Below are positions 1 through 11,680 of a stretch of DNA of 64,000 bases, piece by piece; position 1 is the first letter of the stretch, and each line of letters begins with the position of its first letter. The position numbers and the translations under genes were made by a program. The DNA comes from Calonectria ilicicola. Lineage: Eukaryota; Ascomycota; Sordariomycetes; Hypocreales; Nectriaceae. Below the pieces are notes generated by a model. That model made no database searches and was not told the DNA's origin. It saw only the letters and a program-made list of their open reading frames with translations. The stretch lies in NCBI GenBank assembly GCA_020809705.1, contig CP085827.1, forward strand, positions 620,001 through 684,000, written 5' to 3'.

Positions 1-1175
1 CATAACCGCGACACAGTATCATCTGTCAAAAACTGACATTCCAAAACTGACAGCTCACTTACACAACTCGTAGAAAGGCCGGGATGCCTTACCCAATTGC
101 GCTGGAGCAAAGTCTATCTTGGCGCCTCAGCTCCACTGAGCTGGCTTTAGCGGCGTCAGGATGCCACATGCAGTAAAGATCAGAGCGGCTAGTGGCGGGT
201 GGAGCTTGGTGCCAACCGTTCAAAATGTTTTTGTGCCTCGACCTGAAGAACAGTTGGCCAGGGATTCAATCCACTTCATGCGACCCGTCGGGGCGAATGC
301 GACCCCTCAGGTAATGGACGAGGCAAATTGCCAAATTTATGGCTGATCTGATGTTCAGCAGGAGGATTGGTGTTTTCTAGCGCTATGCTACGCTCCTTTG
401 AAATGTGGGTGGGTAGGGCCAATATTCGTGAACAAGGACATGCTAAGCCAATCACCAGCCCTAGTACAGTATGGAGTGGACAGTCAGGATTCTCCGTCGG
501 CAATCAAGATGACACTCAATCTACATTGCGCGGGTTGTCACTGTTGCAATCGAAACGCCCATGATTGGCGCCCGATTCCCGAGGGACATCAATCAGCTTA
601 CGTGCAGTCCTGTCAATGCACATGTTGTCCGCACACTCGGGAATTAGCTCAGGTTAAACATTGACGGTTGATGTCTGACTTTGAGCTAGCCTTTGGTCTG
701 GATTGTCCAATATTAGCTCCCATTGCACCTCCGTTCGACTTTCTAACGGTGGTGATGCCGCTAAGGGTAGAAACCGCGCAACGGTTTCTTTTTCTGAATG
801 GCGCTATTGATGTTTGAGCCACGAAACCAACCACGGCTCATCCTCGTTGAGCAGCCCGTCACACATATGCAGGGGTCTCGGATCGTCTGGGGACGGCATC
901 AGGGGAGTTAATGCGGGCCATCTGCCTCGGGGGAGGTGGCGAGTGGGACAGTGTGCGTGGGCCCAAGTCGTATTTAATGTTACAGCTGCATCTTCTACAA
1001 CTCAAAAAGGCATCCCAATGTCTCCGGTCCATTAGACAGGAAAGGATTTACATGTGACTAGTTATAGAAAAGACGCGTCAATTCTCCAGTTGTTGTTTTT
1101 CTGCAACTTTGCTTTTTCGGTTTCTCCTTGACTATTGCGGCCATATCCGCTCCTCGCTCGGTACGGTTCGGCGAC
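1..1175. other. No gene seen; upstream region of first P450
   Basis: Only short overlapping reading frames without family motifs, signal peptides or convincing splice structure occur here. The last few hundred bases are presumably the promoter of the P450 that starts at 1176. Confidence 0.5.
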
Positions 1176-3065
1176 ATGGAAGATCACAGCTTCGCCGTCA
1201 AAGCGCTTGCATTAGGCTTTGCTTTGATTCTTGGACGCGTCGTCATATCATATGTCAAATCTCCTCTGAGGGCGATCCCCGGCCCATTTTGGGCTCGGTT
1301 TACTGATTTGTGGAGAGTCCTGGACTATTGGCGATGCACTCAGATCAAATCTCACAGAAAGCTACACGAGAAGCTGGGACCGGCCGTGCGAATTGGTCCT
1401 AACATGGTCAGTCTGAGTGACCCTGGCCTCCTCAAGACTGTCTATTCCACTCGCGGTGAATTTTTCAAGGTTTGTGCACCACTCTATTCGCCACTATATC
1501 ATCACAAGGTTCGCCGTTGACAAAAGAAATTCTGCTCAGAGCAATTTCTACGAGGTAGCAGATGCTGTTTCCCAAGGCCACCGCCTGCAAAATGTCTTTA
1601 GCACACGCAACCCGGCTTTTCACAGCAAGTACATGAAACCCTATCAAAAGTACTTTTCAGTCCAAACAATCCGAGAGAAAGAACCATTAGCCGATAAGAC
1701 GGTCTTGTCGCTATGTCAGCAACTCGAAAATCGATTTATGGATGGTGGGAACGCTGGGAAAACAGTGCCACTGGCGGATTGGATCGAATACAGTAAGGAT
1801 TTCCCCGGGATTTTCCTCAGCTCTGTTGCTCACCATTACAGGCTCCTGGGATCTCGATTGGGAATTGACCTTCAGCCAAGACATGGGATTTCTCAAGACT
1901 GGCACAGACGTTCAAAACATGATTCATACCGGAGAGATGATCATGCGCTATCTTGGATGTGTATGCAACCATCTCGCCTCGTAATACGACCCTAGTGCAT
2001 CGCTAACTTCGGAAAGATTGGCCAAATGCCATGGTTGGATAGAATGTTGGGCAAGAACCCATACTGCCCCATCAAGTTTGCCACCTTTGAGCATGCAGCA
2101 TATTACAGCTTTCAGCGTGTGATGGAGCGCATTGCTAGCAAGGAGACCAGAGAACGTAAAGATTTTCTCGACAATTTTCTAGAGGCCAAGGAACAGCACC
2201 CCGACATTGTTGGTGACAATGAGGTTGTCAGTTATCTGATGATGAATGTACGTGTCCATAAGTGCCGCACAATTGCTTTTTCTTTCAGGCTAACATAGTC
2301 GGTTAGGTGCTAGCCGGGGCGGATACCACGGCAATCGTTCTCAAAGCAATCACCTACAACATTTTGAGACGCCCTGACGTGGTTGAGAAGCTTCGGGAGG
2401 AGCTAGACGCCGCTAACCTCGACTTCCCTCCTACATTTGAGCAGACAAAGGATCTACCATACCTTGAGGTTGTAATCAAAGAGGTTCGTATTCGGTGTCA
2501 TCCAATAATTAACTGCATCGAACATGTTTCTAATATCGACTCAGGGTATGCGGATGCACCCTGTCATTGGCGGAATCCTGGAAAGGATTGTGCCTGAGGG
2601 TGGGCTCACGCTTCCCGATGGCCGTGTTCTTCCCCCTGGCACAAAGGTTGGAATCAACCCATGGGTATCCTCAAGAAACAAGGCTATTTATGGAAATGAC
2701 GCCGACATCTTCCGCCCTGAGCGCTGGCTTCGCTCCCCAAGGGAATCTGAAGAGGATTATGCTCACCGTTTGAAGGCTATGAAAGACGCCGACATGACCT
2801 TTGGGTCCGGCAAGCGAGTGTGTGTGGGCCATAATATGGCAATCCTGGAGATTCACAAGGTCATTGCGACGTTATTTAGCCGTTATGACGTAAGTACTTG
2901 TACAAATCACTACTACCTAGACTTTGCTGATTTCTCTCGGCCTAGATTCACATTGATCCTGCTTCGAGGGAGTGGGCACCCCGCTGGTGGTGGTTTACTT
3001 TTATTGATAACATTCAAGTGAAGATGCAACGCCGTTCACATATCATGGAAAAGGAATTGGTGTAG
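1176..3065 (+). CDS. Cytochrome P450, pisatin-demethylase-like
   Basis: Seven exons join in frame to 512 residues: 1176-1469, 1540-1792, 1842-1960, 2017-2247, 2307-2483, 2545-2889, 2946-3065. Membrane-anchored haem-thiolate monooxygenase, expected to face the cytosol from the ER. Seen: N-terminal hydrophobic anchor (about residues 8-25) followed by a proline hinge (AIPGPFWAR), I-helix AGADTT (302-307), ExxR (E358, R361) and haem loop FGSGKRVCVG with ligand Cys451. Overall sequence style resembles the fungal pisatin demethylase / benzoate hydroxylase-like group; the substrate cannot be read from sequence. All introns are short (49-70 nt) with GT..AG ends. An upstream in-frame codon exists at 1128, but the ATG at 1176 sits directly before the anchor. 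It lies about 1.7 kb from a Baeyer-Villiger oxidase gene and may act in the same pathway. Confidence 0.9.
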
Positions 3066-3219
3066 AGTGGTTATTGAGTTTTATTGATACCTGTCTGAAT
3101 TCAAGTTTAGAAAATGAATTGACTAGTTTTGCCTTCCGAGAATACACCTTGTCCCCGTCCAGCACCTTCTCGTCATTCCTTTCCCACCACAGCATTAGAA
3201 TAACTAGATCGATGTGCGA

Positions 3220-3663
3220 TTAAGAAGCGGTGTCGCAAAACTTGTTGGCGTCATTTTCAGAGAAACCATTTGCAATGACAATCGGCTTTTCCATTCCGCA
3301 TGCATTGTCAAACCTCTGGAAGTTTTGTCGACTGAGAATGCATCCGGTGGATGACGCTTGTGATATCTCGCAGATCTTTCCTCCAGCCGCTTTGCACGCT
3401 GCCACAGTTCTGTCGTTTGATGCGGTACTCCCACATGCTTTGGCCATAAGATTGCCACCCGAACTTGCGCCTGCATTAGCGGCCAAAGCGCCACTCAAGC
3501 CGATGCTGCATCCAAATCTAGGTGGTCCACCAAAGAACAGAGGCCCAATGGGGGCAAAGCGACCTTCCTGACATAAGATGATACATTCGACACTGTCGCC
3601 ACATGGCTCGTTCTTGGCCACGGCGCTAGCCACGAGAAGCGCGATAAGTGCAAACGCTTTCAT
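3220..3663 (-). CDS. Small secreted cysteine-rich protein
   Basis: Single-exon gene of 147 residues. It starts with a clear signal peptide (residues 1-16, MKAFALIALLVASAVA) and has ten cysteines in the mature part, consistent with up to five disulphides. A Gly/Ala-rich middle section separates a short Cys cluster near the N terminus from the later six. There are no transmembrane segments after the signal peptide and no recognised domain. The product should be exported; candidate roles are effector, surface protein or antimicrobial, none of which can be proven here. It faces away from the preceding P450 (tail to tail, 154 bp apart). Confidence 0.75.
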   Translation of the reverse strand: MKAFALIALLVASAVAKNEPCGDSVECIILCQEGRFAPIGPLFFGGPPRFGCSIGLSGALAANAGASSGGNLMAKACGSTASNDRTVAACKAAGGKICEISQASSTGCILSRQNFQRFDNACGMEKPIVIANGFSENDANKFCDTAS

Positions 3664-4722
3664 TTTTGCGGTTCTTTCTAGCCAACATTAGCCAACTAAA
3701 ACACTGTAAAAGTGTTACACTTTTCCACGTACAATTATTGGTTCAGAAATATCCAAGTAGAGAGGACAATGTTGTGAGAGAGCTGTAATGTATCTGATCA
3801 AATTTGCGGGTAGAGTACCAGCTAAATAAATGGTCGATCGCCACAACCAATAACCCGCACTCGATAATACTATAGAACTCATTTCGGGCTAATCATAATT
3901 GTATTGAAATAACGAGACAGTAGCATATTTGGTAAAGTTCCAATACAATGGATGGTTGGAATTTTGAGTTAGCTTGCTTCATGCTGCATCTGTCTCTCAT
4001 TCGGGTGACTAAGACAGTACTAAGAATCTGAAATTAAACCATGCCACCGAGGAGCGCCCACACCTCCTCCAAATCATCATCCACAGGTCGAACTTTGATA
4101 AAACCTTTAGAGTTGTAAAGTTTACCTGGGGTAGTTTATGATCTTGAAGCTCTAGGCAGAGAAACAATCAAGTTGATTTTCGCTCATAGGCCACTCATAT
4201 CAAGCACTTGACTAGGCTCTGAGGCCCACGGCACTTTAGGAATGAGATCGGAAATTATATCGGGCCTTTGTTGAATTGAGGCTCTGCCATTGAGAACTCG
4301 CAGCTTTCCCGTCGCCCCATCCAACTCCCATGAATATAATAGCAACGCCAATGAGTCAGTCAGTGTCGGGCCTGATTTTGGGGCCAGGGTCACAATTTCT
4401 GATTCTTTGACGAGGTCCCGGAACGTGGCTGTTATTGAATCCTTCCGTATCTACCGTATCACATTAGCGAGCTATTCACGAGATTCGCCAACTATGTTGC
4501 CCCCGGTCCTTCCATTTGGGTCTAGGCCTTTGCTTGGTATTTAGAATTGACTCCGTCTCATTCATCAGCCATCAAGTCTTAGGATGGTATTTACACTCAA
4601 ATAACCGAATCAAATGCTTCAAGACCATTCGCTTCCTCCGTCACTCTTCTCGGCGGAAACGTCAATCCTCAAATTGAGGCACAGGTTTATGAAACTAGTA
4701 ATAATATTGCAGCCTAAATAGC
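3664..4722. other. Intergenic; promoter side of the secreted Cys-rich gene
   Basis: About 1 kb of AT-rich DNA. Reading frames inside it (4184-4393 minus, 4290-4544 plus) overlap each other and carry no recognisable motif. Nothing else supported. Confidence 0.5.
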
Positions 4723-6668
4723 TCAGTGCTTGACAACTACAAAGCCTTCCATATTATCCAGTGCCTGTCGAATTTGGAAAGTATACGCCGGGATGCCACC
4801 AGGATATGATGTTGGCTCAAACGCCCTCCCAGCCGCACATCCGCCCATATAGGTGGACCTTGTGGTTGGAAATAGGGTATTGTTGTTAATCTCCAAAACA
4901 TGCTCTTTCCACTTCTTCGCGGCCTCAGGCTTAGGGTCAATATATTTGATACAGTTACGTTCAATCTTTTTGATGCAATCAGCAATCCATCTACCTTGAA
5001 TCTCGATGGTTGATGGGCCATTGCTGAGAAGCGTCGGCCCATGAAGGCTGTATAAATGGAACATGTTGGGGTAGCCGCTAACAGTGGTGCCCAAATATGT
5101 GTTGGCGCTTTCCTTCCACTCTTCCTCGAGCGTGGAGTTGCGGATACTCTTGAGACCCATCTGCGTCATTGCTATATGAAAATATGTTAACAAGGTCAAA
5201 GAATATGGCATCACGGGTGCAATAACAGTACCTCCAGTCGCTACATCCTGTTCACGCCGTTAGCACATGACCCATCTCAAACTCCAGATTCAACGTACAA
5301 AGCCAGTTGCAACAGCGATGATGTCAAAGTCATAGGAACTTCCGTCCTGGAGGATAATGCCAGATTCTGTGAATTCTTTGATCGAATTATCTTTGATGTC
5401 AACAATATCAACATTATCGCGATTGAATTGCTCGTAGTATGTAGTCTCCAAGCAGGGTCGCTTTACGCCGAAATAGTGTGGCATCGTCAGAGGCGCTAGT
5501 AGATCCTTCTTCCTCGTATCATGTAGCCGCGAACGTGTTTTCTCTGCCCAAAATCTGTAACAGTCTTCATTAGCCTGTGGGTTAGTTATGTTATCTTTGT
5601 AGATGCCAAGCCAAAGCTTAAACCCTCCTTCTTCCCACAGTTTCTCATACACAGCCCGACGCTCCTCGGGGGTGTCATCGTAGGTGTTCTTTGGGATGCT
5701 GTCATAACAGAAACCTGAGAAATTCTTCTCTCGAAACCTAAAAATCTCAGGGTACCACTTTTTGTCTGTCTGTTGTTCATCAGGCGTAAGCGACTTGAGT
5801 TTCATCGGAAGAGCGAGATTTGGGGTGCGCTGAAAGACTGTGAGTTCTTTGGCCTTTGATCCCCACTTCTGAATTATCTGAACTCCGGAAGCACCAGTTC
5901 CAATAACAGCACACCTCTTGTCCTCAACGTTTATGTGCTTATCTGGCCAAAATGATGAATGGTGGATTGTACCCTTAAACTTCTCCATTCCTGGCCAATC
6001 AGGAATGTATCGTTTCGCGGCCTGTATTCTTGTCAATCAGAATTATTGCGAGTGGACTCAGGTTGAAGCTCACAAATCCAGTCCCGAGGATGAGATATTT
6101 GCTTTTCGCAACCCTGCCGTCCTCAGTGCGAACACTCCATCGCCCCTCTTTCGTGTCGAACTCAGCACCGACCACGACAGTTCCAAATGAGATGTCCTTT
6201 TTTATATTGAGAATCCTGTCGACATGATCGAAGTATGCTCGGATCTCATGATATTCCGGGTAGTTTGTGGTCCAGTTCCATGTTTTCCAAACCTCGGGCC
6301 AGGAGAACTCGTAAAGGGGGACTTCTGAATCGACCCGGGCACCAGGATAACAATTCCAGCGCCAAGTGCCTCCAGTGTTATTACCCGCTTCATAAATAGC
6401 TACCTTATAACCTTGCTCGCGAAGAGTCTTCAGCATAAAGATTCCCGCTAGCAGGCAGAAAAAAAGTCAGTTCAAATCTGTCTGCCTATTTTATTGTCTT
6501 CTTCTGCAAGATGACTGGCAACGTACCGAAGCCTGCCCCAACTATGAGCGCGTCAACCTCAAGATTGGGTGTATAAGGCCACGTTTCCTCCTGGTGCGAG
6601 ACAGAATATTCTGTCAGTTGAGTGTTGAACCTTTTTTTGGAGACTGAGTCACATTGCGAGAGGCTCAT
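4723..6668 (-). CDS. Flavin-containing Baeyer-Villiger monooxygenase
   Basis: Five exons (6668-6527, 6447-6074, 6021-5299, 5247-5232, 5171-4723) give 567 residues. Type I BVMOs use FAD and NADPH to insert oxygen next to a ketone, forming an ester or lactone. Seen: first Rossmann motif GAGFAG (44-49, split by intron 1), the BVMO fingerprint FKGTIHHSSFWP (187-198, exact match to FxGxxxHxxxWP) and the second Rossmann motif GTGASG (213-218). A later VATGF stretch matches the usual FAD-contact segment; it abuts a 16-nt exon needed to keep the frame. Length fits cyclododecanone or steroid monooxygenase-like fungal enzymes. Neighbours are two P450s and an SDR, which fits successive oxidation of one scaffold; the SDR could make or remove the ketone. 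Confidence 0.93.
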
Positions 6669-7331
6669 CTTTGCAAGTAATTGGAACTTCGGATATTGTG
6701 ATAAAAGGATTACGTAGTTTCCTTCAGTATGCTTCTAGAGAATTGGGGTAATAGATGCACTCGATTATTGTAACGTTACATGGATCACTTATCACATTAT
6801 ATATGTACTTATTCGGGTTCAATAACAAGCCGAGCTACGCTAGAGATGATAATGTGACTTGATGAACACGCGACATGATGCCGAGAATTACCGAATCCGA
6901 GTTCGCAAACCACTGAAGGACAATGGATCGGCCGACGTGATCCATGACTTTCACCGTAGGTCGGTCCAGTTACGTATCTTCTCCAGATTCTACGAATCCA
7001 TTCCGTGGAATTATGCTGCTTCGGAAGTTTGTGAGAGACTAGGTTAAAGTAGGTTTGCGGGGTTCACACCCAGTTTGCGGGGTCCATAAACTATCTCACA
7101 CTAAGGTTGTTCTTGGGGCATGAACCGTGGGGATTCGGGACAGGCGGCAAGTGATGGCTTCAGGAAGCCCCTTCTAGGTCGATTATCCGCTACTGAGGCT
7201 TGGAATACTTGGCTTCTGAAACGGTTTGTTGAGACTTTTTATTTGGCTTGGTGGGAGATAGATACAGAATGTGGCACAGGTGAATATTCACTGCATTTTC
7301 TAAGTGTACTAAATCGCAAATGTATCCTCCC
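6669..7331. other. Promoter region of the BVMO gene
   Basis: Region between the BVMO start and the SDR stop (both minus strand). It holds an AT-rich TATA-like stretch near 6795-6805 and an 11-bp direct repeat at 7053-7083. No coding sequence supported. Confidence 0.5.
7053..7083. repeat. Direct repeat GTTTGCGGGGT x2, 20-bp period
   Basis: Two exact copies of GTTTGCGGGGT (7053-7063 and 7073-7083), spaced two helical turns apart, about 390-415 bp upstream of the BVMO start codon. The regular spacing suggests a dimeric or paired regulator site, but this is inference. Confidence 0.45.
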
Positions 7332-8166
7332 TTATCCTGACGAGCCTCCATCAATCTTAAGGACTTGTCCTGTGATAAACGATGATTCATCTCCTAGTAG
7401 AAAAGCAATAGTAGATGCCACTTCCTCCGGACGGCCGATTCTTGGAATGGGCTGTTTTGATAGTCTGTCTTTCAAAAACACGGTGAATTCCTTGGGAACA
7501 TTCTGGCTCATGGGTGTGTCGATAGTCCCACTACAGAGGTCAGTATTCTTGCAATTTTACAGGGAGTTGGGTGTAGTCATTGCAAACGTACGGTGCGACT
7601 GCGTTAATTCTAATATTAGATCTGCCCTCCTCTTTTGCGGCGGTAACTGTCAAGCCAACCACAGCATGCTTGGAAGCGACATAATCTGCGGCTCCAGGCA
7701 CAGCAGCGACGCCGGCCACGCTTGCAATGTTGACAATGCTGCCGCCGTTAGTCATGGCTTTGATTTGTTCTCTCAGGCAATAAAACAGCCCAGTCGCATT
7801 GACATCCATGCATAGTGCCCAAGCTTCATCCGTGACATCACGAGTCGCGCTTTTGCCCATCACGGGGCTTGTAATGCCGGCTGCGTTCACGGCGCCATCA
7901 AGCTTACCGAACCGGTCAATTGTCGCTTTTATCCAGGATTTGACTTCGTCACTAGAACGAACATCAAAGGTTGCTGCCAAAATCCCACTTGACTCCCGAT
8001 CAGGATGATCTTGAAGGATACACTCCGCTGCCTCCTCCAGCTTCACTTCGTCTCTGTCAGAGATAGAGATCGATGCACCAAGGGAGAAGAGAAGCTTAGC
8101 AGTCGAGAACCCGAGTCCTGAGGCCGCGCCTGTAATAGCAATAACTCTACCCTTGAAATTCGACAT
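7332..8166 (-). CDS. Short-chain dehydrogenase/reductase (SDR)
   Basis: Two exons (8166-7592 and 7530-7332, intron 61 nt) give 257 residues, the normal length of a classical SDR. It should catalyse NAD(P)-dependent alcohol/ketone conversion in the cytosol. Seen: cofactor motif TGAASGLG (12-19), NAAG (94-97), catalytic Ser149 and YVASK with Tyr162 and Lys166, then the INAVAPG..DTPM segment across the intron and a C-terminal TGQVLKIDGG. An Asp (D37) after the second strand suggests preference for NAD over NADP; this is inference. The start is fixed by the motif close to the N terminus. It is divergent from the P450 starting at 8701 and shares that promoter. A long plus-strand reading frame over this gene is its shadow. 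Confidence 0.94.
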
Positions 8167-8700
8167 TTCACAGATTGCCGATCACTTGCAAGGGATATGG
8201 AATGTAGCTTTAATTGAAGAACACAAACTTGGCGTTAGTCTCCTTTGATATTTTAAATGGAATGCTAGTCAGTAAATAGAATCAAGATGAGAAAAGAATT
8301 AAAGATAATCGTGGAATTGCTATAAAAGGGTTTCGGTGTAGCTTTATACAAGAATCCGGATCTAAGCCGAAGACTACTCAAATCCTAATCAAATGACTCG
8401 GAACACGTCCCATCTGCCACCTTCCGCGGAATACAATCGGCTTTCAGATACCGACCAGCTTTTTTCAATAAGGTTATGACTCGCATAATTCATTGTTTCA
8501 CATGAGCCGGAAGAGCCGATAATCTGGAGCTGATGTCATTTATGCATCATGACCGCAATCCCTCTCTGTGCTCAACAAGACAGTGACCAAGGCAACTTTA
8601 AATATAAATAGTACGGTTCTCAGGTCAACCTAGGTCTAAAATTGCAGAACAACTTATTCTGTAGATTTTTAGTTGGATTTTCAAGCAGAGCAGAATAAAC
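8167..8700. promoter_or_regulatory. Bidirectional promoter of SDR and P450
   Basis: 534 bp separate the divergent SDR and P450 starts. Seen: TATAAATA at 8603-8610, about 90 bp before the P450 ATG, and the perfect 10-bp palindrome TTCCGCGGAA at 8422-8431 near the middle. Divergent arrangement predicts co-regulation. Confidence 0.55.
8422..8431. promoter_or_regulatory. Palindrome TTCCGCGGAA (Zn2Cys6-type site, PDRE-like)
   Basis: Perfect palindrome containing TCCGCGGA, the sequence known in yeast as the Pdr1/Pdr3 drug-response element. Everted CCG/CGG half-sites are typical for binuclear zinc cluster regulators. Its placement midway in a divergent promoter supports function; the binding protein in this fungus is unknown. 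The same 8-mer recurs at 30360-30367. Confidence 0.45.
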
Positions 8701-10540
8701 ATGATAAAAATGGATCTCGCTTTGCCGCCACCTGCCCTTCTTGGTATTGGGGCTCTAGTTCTCCTCGCTATATTATATCGTCTCGCGCTTCCGCGGCCGA
8801 TTCCAGGCATTCCTTATGACAAAAGAGCAGCTAAAAGCATCCTAGGAGATCTTCCAAGCCTCTCAGCTCACTCAGCTCGTACGGGTGAGCAACGACGCTG
8901 GTTCCCTGCCCAGGCACTGAAGTTCAACTCGCCAATATGCCAGGTCTTTGTTCGCCCATGGGGGAAGCCCAGGGTTGTTTTGACCGACTTTCGAGAAATG
9001 CAAGACCTTCTTCTAAGACGTGGTAAGGAATTTGACCGAAGTGAGAGAGCCCGCGAGGCTTGGGTGGGTATCATCCCCCATCAAATGCTCTGCTACAAAA
9101 CCTCAGATCCTAAATTCAAAGCCCGTCGTGAGCTTATGCGCGACTTGATGAGTCCCGGGTTTCTGAACGAGGTGATCTACTTTTCCTTCAGAACTTATAA
9201 AAATATTCGTTGATCAATTCAACAGGTATCGGCCCCTGAAATATTCTCAAAAACAAGCGCGCTGGTGGACCTTTGGAAACTGAAATGTGACATGGCCGAT
9301 GGACAACCATTCGATGTCAAAGTTGATGTCCAAAGAGCCACCCTCGATGTTATCCTAGCTGTTTCTTTCGGACTGTCTGCGGAAGACAGTGCAACAAAAC
9401 AACAATTAGATGCCATCACTTCCCTCTCGAAAAAGGATCTGCCCCCCTCAGGGAAACCAGACGAGGCCATGATATTCCCTCCAGTAGCCCTAAATACAGA
9501 GCAGCAAGCTATGTTAGCTATTATGGAGAGTGCAACGGTTGGCTTCTCATCTCCAATCCCTGTATGGCATCACTGGTTTCTTCGACAATTCCCTAAACTG
9601 AAGAATGCTGGGAGAATAAAGGAAGAAATGACAAAACGTGAAATTGACAAGGCCGTGCAGCGGTTTCAACAGAGCGATTTAGGTAAAAAGTCCCATGTAC
9701 GCACTGCCCTAGAATATATGGTTAGTCGCGAGGTTGGGGCTGCAAAGCGCGATGGCCGGTCACCTCGATATCATCGCAGATCCATCTATGACGAGGTACG
9801 TCTATTTCAAATCTAAAGGATGAAAGCTCACACCAACAATCAAGCTTTTCGGTTATGTGATTGCTGGTCATGACACTACCTCTGCCACGCTTGGTTGGGG
9901 TCTCATCTATCTTGGCGATGCCCAGAACTCTCAGACGAAACTAAGGGGGCGCTTGCGTGATGCTTTCGCCGAAGCATATCGTGAAAATCGTCAGCCCACA
10001 GTCTCTGAGATCACCAAAACATCAATCCCGTACCTGGATGCTGTAATTGAGGAAATATTGCGACTCAGCGCGGTGATCCCTATTGTTAGCCGTGAATCAA
10101 AAGTGGACACTACCATTCTAGGTCACGCGATCCCCAAAGGAACTACAGTTATCCTTGCATTCAACGGGCCAAGTATGATCGAACCCTCGATTTCGGTCAA
10201 GGAAGACGTCCGCAACGAGACATCGAAATTAGCCAAGGATAAATACGGTGATTGGAGCCCAGACGACGTTGGCCTTTTTATCCCAGAACGTTGGATCGAG
10301 CTGAATGAAGCGGGAGAGGAAGTATACAGTTCAATGAGAGGTCCAATTCTGACTTTTGGTGGTGGGCCTCGAGGCTGCTTCGGTAGAAGGCTGGGTTACC
10401 TCCAACTACGCATTCTTGTCGCCCTTTTGGTTTGGAATTTCGAATTCCTCCCCGTTCCATCAAATGTTAAGTCGTACAATGCGGTAGAGCACATAACAGT
10501 AGAGCCTGTTGCGTCTTTTGTCAGATTGAGAAAGGTCTAG
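8701..10540 (+). CDS. Cytochrome P450 monooxygenase
   Basis: Three exons (8701-9171, 9226-9795, 9845-10540) give 578 residues, longer than the usual ~500. Seen: N-terminal anchor (about 11-27) with a PRPIPGIPY hinge, I-helix AGHDTT (354-359), ExxR (E417, R420) and haem loop FGGGPRGCFG with ligand Cys525. A charged insert (about 455-485) between the ExxR helix and the PERW motif accounts for part of the extra length. A second ATG three codons downstream is also possible. Family cannot be assigned with confidence. Divergent from the SDR, hence probably co-expressed with it and with the BVMO. Both introns are about 50 nt. Confidence 0.92.
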
Positions 10541-11264
10541 GAAAGTTATTAGCCAAGTATCTTGAGACATAGGTGGTTGCGAATCGCATTCTTTTTTCAT
10601 CCTATCTAAACCATCAGGTAGTTCTAGTCTGCGCTTCCTGAGGTAGTGCGATTTCAAATTTTGTCGACGAGCCGAGCTCGAAGTACATCTGCGGAACGGT
10701 CATGGATTGTGCAATATTCTTGTCTCGCCTTTTGTCTCATCACACCCTCAGGACTGGGTTCTGGAACATTTGCAGTGTGCGACAAATAATTCAACTCTGT
10801 GCCAAGGGTCGTTTCTACCTCTGCAACAACCAGGAAAGTGGGTTTAGTGTCTTGAAAGCAGTAAGTTGTAAGTAACTGCGGTCCAGAACATTCCAGATAT
10901 TCTTATAACTCTTAATATAATTCTGGCAATTCACCGAAATGTTCCAAGGTGCCCAATGCAACCAGTTTTTGTGCCGTCGATAGCAAACTCGAGAAAATTA
11001 GCTCCTGAAAAGCAGTTTTTTTTTTTTTTTTGGGACGTTGTCGGGGCGCCCAAAGCTGACATTTTGAATCGAAATGAGTTTGTTAGGACCAGAATCAGGA
11101 CAAATGGCGACTGAATCCAGCGGCCTCGGTGTGCCCAGCCATTTCGAATCCCTGGGTGAAAACATCTGAAACATCAGTCTAATCAGCGAAAATGCGGGTC
11201 TAGATCAGGAGAGGGCAATGGGAATATAGAATTCAATGCATCCTTCAAGGGCATCCAATCAGCG
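10541..11264. other. Intergenic, with a T-homopolymer
   Basis: Downstream region of the P450. It contains a T homopolymer near 11017-11031 and no supported gene. Confidence 0.5.
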
Positions 11265-11338
11265 GGTTCTGTGGTCTAGTTGGTTATGGCATCTCGTTAA
11301 CACCGAGAAGGTCCCCGGTTCAATCCCGGGCGGAATCA
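11265..11338 (+). tRNA. tRNA-Val (AAC)
   Basis: A 74-nt cloverleaf. Acceptor GGTTCTG pairs with CGGAATC (two wobble pairs), the anticodon stem TCTCG/CGAGA encloses loop TTAACAC with anticodon AAC at 11299-11301, and the T arm is CCCGG-TTCAATC-CCGGG. Discriminator base is A. No intron. A T-run follows at once (11341-11345), as expected for RNA polymerase III termination. Confidence 0.95.
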
Positions 11339-11541
11339 CATTTTTGTCGGGGGCATCCCACATTTTTTTTTTGGAGACTTATTTTTTCCCAATCGCGTCA
11401 CACGTCACGTGTCACGACCAAGATTGACAGTTTTACGTTCAAAAAATGCACCGGAATGCATCTCGAAGCTATTCATCTAGGAAAGTTCTCAAATGTATGA
11501 CAAGAACCCGATCTGAGCTCAAAAATACCATCGGTTCGATT
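11339..11541. other. Spacer between tRNA-Val and hAT element
   Basis: About 200 bp with pol III termination T-runs near 11341 and 11364; no gene. The transposon target site lies at its right edge. Confidence 0.5.
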
Positions 11542-11549
11542 ATGATCAT
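11542..11549. repeat. Left target-site duplication ATGATCAT
   Basis: 8-bp copy of ATGATCAT directly before the left terminal inverted repeat, matched by 14632-14639. Eight base pairs is the hAT signature. The duplicated site is itself a palindrome. Confidence 0.9.
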
Positions 11550-11559
11550 CAGCGCTGCG

Positions 11560-11680
11560 GTCAATTCAAATCGCCTCAATTCAATCCAAATCAATTCAAT
11601 TCAAGCCGGGAAAAGAGGTATTCAATTCAATTCAAATACAACGATCAAATTGATTGAATTGATTGAGTTGGATATAGGGT
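11560..11680. repeat. Left subterminal TCAATTCAA-type repeat array
   Basis: Many overlapping copies of TCAATTCAA and the reverse-strand form TTGATTGAATT within about 120 bp inside the left end; mirrored at the right end (14520-14625). Confidence 0.8.

Noticed and set aside
7120..7815. 231-codon plus-strand frame over the SDR gene
   Set aside because: It lies antisense to the SDR, whose motifs and splice join are clear; the frame has no domain, signal peptide or splice support.
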